Shown here: positions 48,602 to 59,458 of the stretch, in pieces
Layout of the letters: each line of letters starts with the position of its first letter
How positions within the stretch are numbered: position 1 is the first letter of the stretch
NCBI RefSeq assembly: GCF_000143535.2
Contig: NC_037317.1
Span: forward strand, 434,001 to 498,000
DNA length: 64,000 bases
Source: Botrytis cinerea B05.10
Taxonomy: Eukaryota; Ascomycota; Leotiomycetes; Helotiales; Sclerotiniaceae
Reading direction: 5' to 3'
Position numbers and translations under genes: made by a program
Notes under the pieces: model-generated
What the model saw: only the letters and a program-made list of their open reading frames with translations
What the model was told of the DNA's origin: nothing
Database searches by the model: none

Positions 48602-49686
48602 TTAATTCCAGACTTGCCTACAGCTAATGTTTAGCCTCTTACCCTTCATGTAACCCCTCCATCGTTCATACTCTTTTGGTTCTTTCCCTTTTTCCGTAGA
48701 TCCCACAGGCCATGTTTCCAAACAAGGTGGACAAGTACCTGCCATAATCTTGGGCATAGCATGCCAAGCCCATCTCGTCTCTCCACCCATTTGTATCACA
48801 TCACCACTCCTGACCCGTATGCAAACCAAATCCTGTTCCCTGTTATCGATGTGTTCCTCTCCTTTTCTCACGTCTCTACTGATAACAAACAGCCCATCGC
48901 ATCCGAGCGTGAAGCTCGCTAGCCCTCTCTCACATTCCTCGGAAACATCTCTATGCACCGGCATGAAATCTTTAGTCGAGTACATTAGGACAACTCCTGA
49001 TTCTGGAGTAAAGGCATTTTGAAATAATGTGGTAACAAGACGAGAAACATCAGATGGGAATGGAGTTGGAGAAGAAGATGGGTAAGCTCGGGTGTTCCAA
49101 TCATATTGAGAGCCCAGTGTTAGCCACCTGAACTTTTTTTGGAGAGCTTGTGCAGCATTGAGTGGTTTGTGTTTTGAGTTTGGATCTTTAGGAGCAAAGA
49201 CTTGGTTCTTGGCTTGGTGAGGATAAGTGAAGAAAGAAGAGTCAAGTGGAGGGTAGGGTATATCATAATCATCGTGAAAGTTCGTCTTGTGTAGAGGGTT
49301 CGACAGCTCACGGTGAAGGAGTCGGGATACAAATATAGACTGAGTCTCCGGTGGAAGAAGTGCAGGAAATAATCTCAATCCTTCATAAATAGTTAGCTAC
49401 TTTTTCTCTCCACAGTATTTGAGTCAAGCATACCTGGGAATCCGCTGTGTTCATAAATAGTGCATGCTGCAGGATGACCAGAATTGTATTCAGCCCCAGT
49501 ATTCATGAAATCCTTCTGAGCTTTAGCAATTAATTCCGAGGGAACTATACCCACCGGAGTCAACTTCTCCTGCTGCTCAGGAGTCAAGCCACGAGTGAAA
49601 TCCACGATCTCGAGATCATCGGTCACTGCCGCATCACTCATCCTCTGATACTTTTTATAAGCATCACAAATTGCCTGTGGGGGCAT
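48602..49686 (-). CDS. AlkB-like Fe(II)/2-oxoglutarate dioxygenase (ALKBH1 type)
   Basis: Exons 49686-49434 and 49380-48602 (53-bp intron) give 343 residues. Catalytic residues are intact: iron ligands His227 and Asp229 (PVHRDVSE) and His291 (ETRWAWHAMP), with 2-oxoglutarate/substrate arginines in RLNISCRQVW (Arg333, Arg339). YDWNTRAYP and LASFTLGCDGLFVI are standard AlkB blocks. The GDVIQMGGETRWAWHAMPKI block and RxNxSxRQV ending resemble ALKBH1-type fungal proteins, which act on nucleic acids (demethylation of DNA or tRNA). The N-terminal extension is helical with LTPEQQEKLTPVGIVP. Cellular substrate not predictable. Confidence 0.9.
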
Positions 49687-50349
49687 AGCATGTGTATCAT
49701 GACCATGATGACCCTACTAGAGTGTTAGAGCCATCAAACAAATTTCAGGCCAGACCTACATGACTTGGACCATCCATAGTCACGTGCGGGGTGGTCCTTT
49801 CTCTAGATCGGTACAGCTGGCCACTACAGGTTTTGCTCTTTCTTAAATTGCCTATTTTCAAGGCGTTTCTTGCTGGAGCAACTCTTCGGCAAATATTCAT
49901 GGGCCGTGTGCTGTTTTGATATGGTGCTTCTCTCTACATCATGATAGGGGAAAAAATCTTTGATATTCCCGTGTCAAATATTGCGGCCGCTAGCCCAAAG
50001 CTAGACCATTTCAAGTAAGCGCTTTTTCACTTCGGTCTCTCACTCTCCTCCTCGTTGTCGCCATCAAGCACGTCAATACCTCGTAGTTGCGGTTTTGATC
50101 TGGATTTTCCCTACGAGTGTTGTGTTTTTCTAAGCCCTGCAAATAACTATGTTGTATTGAGTGTGACAGCAACAATTATTTTACTTCTATCAGAATATAT
50201 CACCTTTCTCAGCGAAGTCAATGGCATACCCATTGAGGCGTTATTAGCAATATGGTTACCTGAAGTATTCTACATATATATCTAGTATGCTAATTTGATA
50301 CCCCGTCCAACCGACACCACACCATATTCCCCTTTACCCCCGCACCTGG
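49687..50349. other. Intergenic spacer
   Basis: About 660 bp. A short hydrophobic open frame at 50055-50285 (plus strand) lacks any family signature. A NotI-like GCGGCCGC occurs at 49983-49990. No gene supported. Confidence 0.45.
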
Positions 50350-51453
50350 TCAATTACGCTCATTCTTCCATCCCTTTAATTCCCAGCCGGATTCTTTCCA
50401 TTTCCCCTTGATAATTAACCCGGGGTGAAATATCGTCATAATTGTGGTAGCCAATATCATAACTGCTCCCTCAAGTATCATGAAAGGGACCTCTTCATTG
50501 GCAAGCTTCGACTGAAATCCTTTAGCAAGTTCTACGACACGGAATATTGAACGGATGAGGATGAGGACAGTTGCCACAGTAAGGCCTGCAAGCACATTAG
50601 GCCGTAAGGTTATTAGTATCCAATACAAGGTAAAGATTTGAAGTGGATTTATGAGGGGATTGTAGGTCGGAAGTTCGAGAAGGTGGAGATGATGATACAC
50701 CAAAGCGATTAAGAAACAGAAATTGAAATTTAACATACTGCAGCAGAGATACCTCATTTTCCTTTCGCTTGTCCCTATTTTATCTTCACCTGTCGCCCAG
50801 TTTGCTGCTTGTCTTCGAGTTCTTTCCCCGCTTACTTTTAAGGTATAATCTACAACTACTATCATGAACACGATCAAGCCAAGCACTTGAAAGCTCAGCC
50901 CTGCGACCAAGATATCTGTCCCACTTTTCATCCCGGCTTCTGTCGCAGCGGTATCTGCAATCGCTCCGCCAGCTGCTTGGAGAATAAGTGCGATCCAGTC
51001 AGCAGCCATGAAAGTGATAGAGATAGCCTTGGGGGTAAAGCTCGATAAATGTGGCGCATAGTGGAGAATTATGCGAGAATAGGTCATATATATTGATGCT
51101 GTAAAGAAGACGGGCGCGATTGTTACGCATATCAGGTAGCTACTTGATAGTCAGCAATATGTACCATGTGGTTATAACTGGAAGACGCACATCAAGAATG
51201 GATTTGAAGCAAAAGGATCATAATGCATTTGAATTCTACCAAGATAGCCAGTTATTTCGAGGATAATAAGTCCAGTAAGCATACAGCACGAAAAACTCCA
51301 CGCACTCCAACGCCATAGCCGGATGATGTGCATGATGAGAAGAGCAGCAAATATGCTGAGGTAAAATACATTTCCAAACAGGGTAGGTTGGTAATGTACC
51401 ATTCCATATTCGAGTGGACAAGTTCCGAGCCTACAGACATTTGCAACAGGCAT
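50350..51453 (-). CDS. RTA1-family seven-helix membrane protein
   Basis: Exons 51453-51191, 51139-50739 and 50585-50350 give 299 residues, the usual family size. Intron 1 is 51 bp. Intron 2 (50586-50738, 153 bp) is stop-free and in frame; it was recognised from the GTATGT donor, an ACTAATAAC branch and a GCTTGCAG acceptor, and because removal restores the family motif (LTVATVLILIRSIFRVVEL). Further signatures are YLSIFAALLIMHI, GYLGRI, FTASIYMTYSRII and ADWIALILQAAGGAIA. The family (yeast Rsb1, Rta1, Pug1) comprises plasma-membrane proteins linked to lipid translocation and resistance to lipid-targeting compounds. The ATG at 51453 (CAAAATGCC) is the first in frame before the first helix. Confidence 0.9.
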
Positions 51454-52287
51454 TTTGAGTTGATTCTGTGGTCTTGTGGCAAGACCTTTTGACCGGCAAG
51501 TATGTTTCAATTTTTAATAATGAAGTTGAAGATGTAAACGCAAAGATTGTCTGTATAATTCCTTGATTGCAGTACCTAAGTAAGAATTCCTTTGTATATG
51601 ATTCACCAAGATTCGAAAGTATCTAATAGAGCTGTTTTGTGAATCTTTTATTCCCGAGTTCACATTGAATAGACGGAATGTGGTATGTGACAAAGTGCCA
51701 CATTATTGGTTATTTGGATGGTTCGAAGACTTCTCACGAATTAAACACTCTGATTCCACTTTCGGTTAGAGTTATTGTTTCACTGCATTCCAAATAAATG
51801 GATTCTGACAGACGACAGGGTCCTTACGAGCGACATGGGCAGCAGGGCCCTTACGATCGATTAGATTAGCGATGCACCATCGTACCCATCAGCGACAAAT
51901 TATCCTTCCCCACAACTTGAGATATGTGATAATTGGTTTAAGATCATGATCAGCATCATAAATGAGACCAAAAATCGTTACATATGCGACTGGTGTGAAT
52001 GCAAAGTATGTTTTTGTTATTATGCGTGTTTATTGATGCTAGGATAAATCTCGCCACAAGACAGGGGCTCAAATAGCTTAACAGTGCATACAATTCGGAC
52101 ATACCGGTCAAAAACTCAACGATCTAGTCTCATTACCCTATCCCTTTGCTATACATAGTACACAGGCAGGACGAACTTGTCCCATTCCTCTATTCCTTTG
52201 CATTCCCCCAAAAATCCCCACTCAAGTCTCTTATCCCAACAAACAATATCATTATGATCCACAGCCTCCCTTTCTCTGCACGATCCC
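51454..52287. other. Intergenic spacer
   Basis: About 830 bp. GGGTCCTTACGAGCGACATGGGCAGCAGGGCCCTTACGATCGA at 51819-51861 holds two imperfect copies of GGxCCTTACGAxCGA. No gene was seen. Confidence 0.45.
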
Positions 52288-52542
52288 CTAAGATACTATA
52301 CAACCGCCGGCACTTTTCTTCTTCTCTTTCTTCTTTTCCTCCTTCTTCTTTTTCTTCTCACAGCTCTTGCACTTATCATCTTTCTTGGGTTTAGACACAT
52401 CAGTTTTGATCATAGCAGCTTTTGGATGACTCAAAACTTTGTCATCGACTTTATACCCCCAGTTCAGTGGGTTGGGGTCGCCTTTTCTCCTAATGAAACC
52501 CTTTACATTTCCAGATTTATCAGTTCGCCAATCTGCAGGCAT
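52288..52542 (-). CDS. Small Lys-rich protein with C-terminal CaaX box
   Basis: A single open frame of 84 residues from ATG at 52542 to TAG at 52288. The N-terminal half reads MPADWRTDKSGNVKGFIRRK then GDPNPLNWGYKVDDKVLSHP, a compact sequence without low complexity. The second half has CKSCEKKKKKEEKKKEKKKS and ends SAGGCIVS. CIVS fits the CaaX prenylation motif (Cys, two aliphatics, Ser, which favours farnesylation), and the preceding Lys run is the classic second membrane-targeting signal. If expressed, it is likely a lipid-anchored peripheral membrane protein. No family recognised. A pyrimidine-rich upstream stretch and isolation support a real but unconfirmed gene. Confidence 0.6.
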   Translation of the reverse strand: MPADWRTDKSGNVKGFIRRKGDPNPLNWGYKVDDKVLSHPKAAMIKTDVSKPKKDDKCKSCEKKKKKEEKKKEKKKSAGGCIVS

Positions 52543-53923
52543 TTTGGGCTGTTTGATGTGTTGGTCTGATTGATTGGGTTGGAGTTGAATCAGCTTTACT
52601 CGGTTGAATATAATTCGTTAACTTTGATTTGCGGAAGTCGTTCTCGTTTGATGTGAGTTGATTTGGTATTGAACTGATGTTGTAATTTTACGTTTGTCGT
52701 TTCTCTGTTTAGTATCTTGTGAAGTTATCTGTTGTGGTGGATGATTTTATAATTTTTTCTTCTATTTGAGAAGATCATGAAGCTTTATATGAGTATGTGT
52801 GAATCAAATCTAGTTCATACGATGCACATGCTGTTTTGTAACTTGGCTGTAGAGCACGTATTGGTAACATTGCCGTATAGGGGGTGATTCAAAAAGCCGT
52901 ACACACAGCTTTACGGTGTGTGACTGGATTTCATTGTTGTGAATGTGCACTTTCAGTGAAGTGACTATGAATGATTGTCAATTATGGTACGAAGGTTATT
53001 GCACGCGGTCCTTTCTACCGAAACCTTCCCTTTCTCTTCATACAAGTCCTAATACTATTGAGGTATTTCCAATGGTCTTCTCAATGATCACGCTTTGATC
53101 TCGACTAAGCCTTGGTACAAAATGTACTCTAAAGCAACTGAGCCCCGCAATGTATATCACCATTCTAGAGGTACTTCTCAATTTCGTTCAATTCAGAACT
53201 TCCGATGCTTGCCCCTTATAATCGGATTTCTTATATTTTGTGCCATGGTGATAATCATATCAAGATGATACTAGAATGAAAGTCATGTATAAAATGACGC
53301 GAGTGCGATATCTTACGATGAAAGTAATCTGTTTGCGTATTCCACTTGGATATAAGCTACAAGCAGGCCCTTGCAGTAAAATTTGCTCATTTTCCAGGTC
53401 GATTCCATTTGAAATTCGTGTATACTATCCATACTATATCCGTTGAGAATACATACGGTAGTTTTATCAGTGTGTTACAGCGATCACAAGGTAAAAAACA
53501 TAGTAGCGGAGTTAATTATCTTATCATGCGTGTAATCAGAAAATATTATATTTCGCCGAAGACTGATGGGATGTTAGTGTAGGCTATAAAATAGAAGTGC
53601 AAACATACGAAAGACCATAATGAGCTTCGGGCCCCCTAAGACTGGTTTATAGCACACCAAAACCTAGGTCTTATGAGATTGATACAAAGCAAGTTGTTCG
53701 ATGAAACTTAGAGGGTTAAAGATATCGCAAAAATATAAATCCATTTTCTAATACCATACCACATGCCCGATAATTTCAGGATGCACTTTGTTATTTTAGA
53801 ATCTTACATCATAAATTATACCAAACATAAGTTCTGTTTCTCGTTTGATTCAAAACCAGAATGCCACTCCTACTGTCAATCCGCCGTCGTTTAAGGCCGA
53901 AAACTTTATCTTTCCTCAAAGCT
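52543..53923. other. Intergenic spacer
   Basis: About 1.4 kb, AT-rich. The first part is the promoter of the small CaaX gene. A 78-codon open frame at 53346-53582 has no protein signature. No repeats of note. Confidence 0.45.
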
Positions 53924-55853
53924 TCATCTCTTTCTCTTTTTAACACCAGGTTCCTCTTCCTCCGAAGATTTCTCGTCATTTGAACTAGTCTCTTCCGCAA
54001 GTTGTTCTTCTCCTACTTTCTCCCCTTCTTCATCAAACTCGCCGTTACCCTTTTGGTAGGCTGGATCAACTGATGGCTGGGGCATTTGCCACTCAAGTGT
54101 GGACTTGTGTGCAAGATTGTGATGATTCTGAAGCCTTTGTTTGGTAGCAAACCTCAATTCGCAGCAGGGACATAGGTAGGGCAGCTTGCCATAGTTTCGC
54201 TTGATTACTGGAAGGCTATTGGTCTTCTTGGACCACTTGTTGAACTCTTCAAGAGGCGTAGCAGTGGATGAGGTGAGGATATCTAAATGAGCAAATGTCG
54301 ACCCGATATTTTCGATAGATACCCAATTAGTTTCTGTTTTTTTCTTGCCATCAAACCACCTCATTGACAAAATAGACACGCACTTCTTCGAGTAATCCAT
54401 ATACCACTTTCTCGTCTCCCCGTCACCATCTAAAACAGCCTGGATGCGAGAAACTCTTGGTGTCATGGTGACGCCATTCTCCTCCCAGCTCCACAGCTGC
54501 ACAAACAAGTCTGCCGTGGGCATCTTCAAAGATGGATTAATGCGATGTATCTTAGTCTTATCGTGAGCTTCTAACCTTGCCAAAAATTCCATCTGATTCC
54601 TGCGAGTTCCAAAAGCCGCAATTGCTATTGGATGTGCTTCTGGTAGACTGCTGCGAAGCCCTTTGATTGTTTGAAGGATTAATGGTGTTGAGCGACGGAT
54701 TAGAGTGGGAGTTTCGCGCATGACTTTTTCCTTGGGGTAGCACACAGCCACTAATCTACTTTGATTATAGAGTACTGGATCCATATATGTGTTTTCTGGC
54801 AGGTATACATACCGCGGACGCTCAGATTTGCCCATGGGGATTGGACCCAAACTAATATGGGGATGAACCGCCTTAAATACCAATGCAGTCATTGGCCCCA
54901 TTGTCGCATATATTCGAAGCGAAGATACGAAAGTCCGGCCAGGCCAGTAGCTCTCCGGTATATTTGATAATACTAATAGCACAGTCCATAGTGTTGGGTC
55001 GTCATGTCCATCGATATGTAGGGCGCCAAAATTACCAAGGCTCACTTCTAAAGACTCTATTTCTACACCCGAATAATTGTATTGAACAGTTGCTAATAAC
55101 AGTCAGTTATGTTCATAAAGTTCTATAGACAATACATGCGCGGTACTCACAGAAGAATTTGTTATCTTCGTGTCCAAATGTGACAGGGACAGCAGATTCT
55201 GCCTGCTTGGCAAGATGGTCCAAAACTTCTTTTGGCGCGCAATTTGCTAGCAAATGGCCAGCAGCTATTGCGACAAGCTGGTTTAGCCTCCCAATCGACT
55301 CAGAATTTGCAATTATGGCTGCGTTTAACTGAGCGGCACAAATCGCATCCTGCTGCTGTGTAATAGTGAAGCCTTGGACATATGCCCTTCTATCAAGAAC
55401 CTTCTTTTTAGAACCACCAATCATTCGCTGCTCGAACTCCGATACATCGTTTTGGGAATTTCGATCTGTGCTCTTTCGGTGAGTTATCTCGCGAGCCTCC
55501 CTCATGGCTTTGTACGCGAGTGGGATGTTCTTGATATCTTTCTCTCCGAAAAACTGCGCTGTAAAGACAGGATCATCGTCTTTGGGTCCTGATGCAATAT
55601 AGTATGGCTGATTGAAAAACATCTCATGGCAATGGGCCGCCTGATCTTCCTCTTTGCTTGTATGGCCTGCTACTTTGAGTAGCTCTGGACATTCTGAGTT
55701 CTTTATGATGGCCAGCTTTTGATTGATTGGGCCAGTCTCTGTGCTAAAGTTTGGTAAGATCAAATATCCATCCTTTTTTCCTGTGTTATTTTGTATTGGT
55801 GATTGATAATTGAAGCATGGGCTTGCTTTGGGTTGCGAGGAGCTGGAGGACAT
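53924..55853 (-). CDS. Putative 2OG-Fe(II) oxygenase-like protein with C2H2 zinc finger
   Basis: Exons 55853-55151 and 55092-53924 (58-bp intron, GTGAGT donor, ATTAG acceptor) give 623 residues. The centre has GALHIDGHDDPTLWTVLLVL and, about 50 residues later, LVFKAVHPHISLGP. The HxD (His260/Asp262) plus distal His (311 or 313) pattern with the intervening PGRTFVSSLRIYA strand resembles the 2OG-Fe(II) fold of fungal proteins distantly related to TET/JBP oxygenases. A C2H2 finger follows at residues 542, 545, 558 and 563 (CPCCELRF...HHNLAH). The tail is acidic and ends in a basic KKRKR likely nuclear signal. The N-terminal 230 residues are helical, with no known domain. The finger is clear; the oxygenase assignment is a hypothesis. 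Confidence 0.6.
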
Positions 55854-58078
55854 GTTTAATTGTTCCTCGGGAATGGCTTGATTCTGTTGTTGAAGGTGTG
55901 GGAAAAGCCTGACTCAATCGCAGGATCTCTGCGAGATTCCTGATGCAGTTGGAGGCTAAATCTCGAATGGGAGAGAATAGGTTCAATGTAAAAAGAGCCG
56001 AAATAAGATGTAGATTATATGATGGATTGATCAGAAGGTTTGAAGGCAAATTGTTCAAGTATATATACAGGTTTAAATTATGGGAAACGATTTCATAATA
56101 CTAGCTAGGCAACTGACTCCAGTACTCCACTTCTATTTAGTCTCGAGTCTTTTTTTCGCTAGAATTCTATTACTTCACTTCCAAAAAGATTTACATTTTC
56201 TATAATGAATTCAATTCGAGAATATGAAAATTGGTTATTAAAGATTATTTATCATCAAATTTACAAAAAATTGTGTAAAGTTTCAATCATGTTTAAGAAC
56301 GTTAAATGTTGTTGAAATAATTGGTTTTTGGTGTAAAATAACCATGAACAGAATATAAGTACATAATTATTGTACAGGACCCTTATTCTCTTCATCACTA
56401 TCCCGCCGAGATGATGCTCCTATTGATAATAAGAGTGGATAGATCAAGGGTCTACACAGCCTATCTCAAGAAAAAGAATTCTACTGTAGGAGGAAAAAGT
56501 AACCAGGTTTTAAAGTGTATTCTATTGCAGGATTTTGTTTTATTGATTTGAAATCCAAATCACTGTGCCAACATGATTTTTTTGAATCACTCCTGAGGAG
56601 GTTCCTGGGATTTTTCTGGATCTTTGATCTTGGAACACTTGGGAGGTAAAAAGAAAAATTGAATGCTCCTGCTGCAGTCTCAAAGCTTCCAATCAACGTC
56701 TCATTACTCGAATTCTGAAGATTAGGCAGTCAATCTAGAGTATATATTTTTTTGGTACGAGGTAAAGAAATTTGAGCTCCAGAGATTACCCGAGTTATCT
56801 TCGGCCAAGATAAGTAATCCCAAAATTAGAAGTTATTCACTAGGTAGATTGAATTGAGTTAAAGCAAAGATGCCATTTGACGCTTCTGTGAAATTTTCGC
56901 ATTGAATTTCAATGCAAAATCTAGGTGAATATGCTTTTTCAGTTTTAGCTAAACAACTTGTAGATGTGATAACATATATGTAAATGTAGTCATGTCCATG
57001 ACTTCAAAGGTTCAAAGCAAACCCAAGACTAGTTTGATAATGGAAGTTAATTTAGACATGTAGAGTAGGATTCCAACTGTTGTTGAGGAAACAAATGTGG
57101 TTCGAGAAAGCTGAGAACTCATGATTGAGCATCAAGCAACAATCTTGTAGCAACATAAACCTCAGTTGTCAACAAGCAAAACTAAAAAATCATTGCATTG
57201 ATTGCGTTGGTTGCAGAACAGTCACTTGCAGAAAAAAATTGTTTGCAGAAAATTACAAAGGGAATAATTAGACAAGCAGAAGAACAAAAACTTTGAAAGA
57301 TGGAGATCAATTATTCTGCTTTGAAGAATTTGTTACTCTGCCAGTCATGGAATCATGACAACCCAATGAACAACAGTCTTAAGTATTTTGATCGGTTAAA
57401 ATTCTCGTCGGCGTCGAGTTTTCCTACTCTCAAAATACATGAATTCTACCATAAAAATGCTTCACAGTGTGCGAATATTGTGAAAAGTGATCAAGCAGAA
57501 AGAAAATGCCGTTGGCACTCATCCGAATTTCAAGTAGTTTTACAATTCCAGATACCAGTAAAAAAAGCAAACATGAGATATCAGGAGAAAACACTATATG
57601 TTAATTCTGACAAGTTATCAACAATAGAAAGCTAAAATATTACTGTTAGTGATAATGCATTACGACAATCTTTAGAATACTTGTCACATTTGTTTTGCAT
57701 ATGCTGAATCTTGAGATGAGTGATCACTAGTGAGAGACTTTGTGTATAAGATTAATTGGAGTCATATAGCTCTTTCACAGTTAAAGAAAGTAACTAAACA
57801 ACAAGTTCTATCACCCAATTGTGGAATTTCCATAGAGACAATCCCAGATCTCAATCTTATAAAATCCATTTCAAAACATTCCTTACTCCAGTTGCCTCCT
57901 GTCATCTCTAAAATTCTCTCCACCATCTCAAAATTGTACCTGAAAGTTCTCTTTAATTCAAACTTTCAACGTAGATCCTCTATCTATTCCTCCCAATGAG
58001 TAGTCTCCCGTAATTCTTTAATCGCTCTTCTGATGACTTGCCAGACCGCCATTTCCTCCCAAAATCGTATCCCACTAC
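55854..58078. other. AT-rich gene-poor region
   Basis: 2.2 kb with short open frames only (57300-57635 and 57730-57999 plus, 56481-56696 minus), none with domains. A TTGCAGAA/TTGCAGAAAA repeat appears at 57210-57255. The composition suggests an old, possibly RIP-mutated, repeat, but no family was recognised. Confidence 0.5.
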
Positions 58079-59458
58079 CTAAGTAGTAGCCTTTCTTCGC
58101 TTTCCTCCCTGTTCTTCCTCGATAGATTCCTGATACTCTTGGCCACGCTTCTTCTCAACCCAAGATGATGGTACTGTCCTGGTATTTGTGTGGACGGCTC
58201 CATACTGCGTCCCCTCAACTCGATGCATCTCTTCAAGACGTGCTGCAAAAGATTGCAAATTCTGGCCCTGGACGAATCTGATGAGCTCAGGTGGTGGGGA
58301 CGACTTAGCTTTTAAGTCATCGTGAAGCTGAACGATATGTCGGGCCAACATTACAGCTGGCCATGTATCGTTTATTTGAGCATCTAAAGACAAATAGTCG
58401 TGGGCAGACTGATAGCCTTGTTGTATCAGGGGCCAGATACGATAGGTCAACGGCGCATATCGATCGGCATCAAAAACCTGCTCGACCGTGAAAAATGCGA
58501 CTGGGAATCCCAAAACCCTGACGCCAGGAGAAAGGTCTCTCAATAACTGCAATCGCTCTTCGAATAACAAGCCGTACAGATCTTGACGCTGGGAGAGCAT
58601 GTGGATAAATGCCCAAGACTGTAAGCAGACGGCGTCGAACCGATTTTCCTGGCTCATGTTGTGAATCGTAACCGCTACCTGATCTAGCAACATGCTCTTT
58701 CGGATAAGTTCGCAATATCCGAATGATGTGGCAGAATTTTGCGGAATATACTCAATCAGAGTATTCAACGCTTTTACAACTGCCATTTCAAGAGGATTGT
58801 TGGTTCTTGGATAGGAAGACCCCACACGATGTTGAACGATGGCATCGTCAACTGTGCACAGAGCATGCCAGACAACGCGATATTGTGCGTATGAGCAGTG
58901 ATTTCCATGAGGAGAATTCTCGCAGCCCATGCAATTCTCTGTGGCACACTCCGGGCATCGGACGATCTGAGGATGTGTGTTCTCATTTGGGATTTGAAGA
59001 GACTTTGGTGCGGCGCGCTTATAGCCAGGTACCCACAAAGATGCTCGCGAGTAATCAAAAGGGATTTCGCACTGTCGGCAATTGATGAAATTGCTTCCTC
59101 GAGTCTCTTCGCGCCCAGGTCTCATCATAACTGGCTCGTAGTCTCCAAGTATGCCATGGCTTTCACTCTCGTCTTCTTCCATACTGTCAAGATAACGACT
59201 TCCAGTTTCACAATCCATGTCGGCGTCATTCTCAGATTCAGATAAACGAGAATAGTAATCTGGAGGTGCCAGCGGATATTGAAGTGGCTTGTATGGATCA
59301 TCGAGGGCTTCTGGGTTCTTTAATCGGATTGCCAAGCTGAATGACAATCCCGGAGCCCGGAGAGATGGTGAATCGGATCTGAAACCAATACTCGTGTTAA
59401 TCATGGTGGATGAGTCGATTGAATTGTTCGAAGAACCAAAATTATTCGAATAGCTCAT
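58079..59458 (-). CDS. Protein with IBR-like zinc module
   Basis: Single exon, 459 residues. After an acidic Ser/Asp/Glu-rich N terminus there is a Cys/His module: Cys127 and Cys130 (NCRQCEIPFD), then Cys168, Cys171, Cys176, Cys179, His184 and Cys188 (RCPECATENCMGCENSPHGN). The second part, C-x2-C-x4-C-x2-C-x4-H-x3-C, follows the IBR zinc pattern found between the RINGs of RBR ubiquitin ligases. No RING1 or RING2 with a catalytic Cys was seen, so ligase activity cannot be assumed. The remaining 260 residues are helical (LEMAVVKALNTLIEYIP; FDAVCLQSWAFIHMLSQR) and end in a basic KKRGQEYQESIEEEQGGKRRK tail, partly a possible nuclear signal. Function unknown; likely a ubiquitin-related or scaffold role. 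Confidence 0.65.
   Translation of the reverse strand: MSYSNNFGSSNNSIDSSTMINTSIGFRSDSPSLRAPGLSFSLAIRLKNPEALDDPYKPLQYPLAPPDYYSRLSESENDADMDCETGSRYLDSMEEDESESHGILGDYEPVMMRPGREETRGSNFINCRQCEIPFDYSRASLWVPGYKRAAPKSLQIPNENTHPQIVRCPECATENCMGCENSPHGNHCSYAQYRVVWHALCTVDDAIVQHRVGSSYPRTNNPLEMAVVKALNTLIEYIPQNSATSFGYCELIRKSMLLDQVAVTIHNMSQENRFDAVCLQSWAFIHMLSQRQDLYGLLFEERLQLLRDLSPGVRVLGFPVAFFTVEQVFDADRYAPLTYRIWPLIQQGYQSAHDYLSLDAQINDTWPAVMLARHIVQLHDDLKAKSSPPPELIRFVQGQNLQSFAARLEEMHRVEGTQYGAVHTNTRTVPSSWVEKKRGQEYQESIEEEQGGKRRKATT

Noticed and set aside
57300..57635. 111-codon plus-strand frame
   Set aside because: Starts with ATG but sits alone in AT-rich DNA, with no domain, intron or promoter signals; kept as unsupported.
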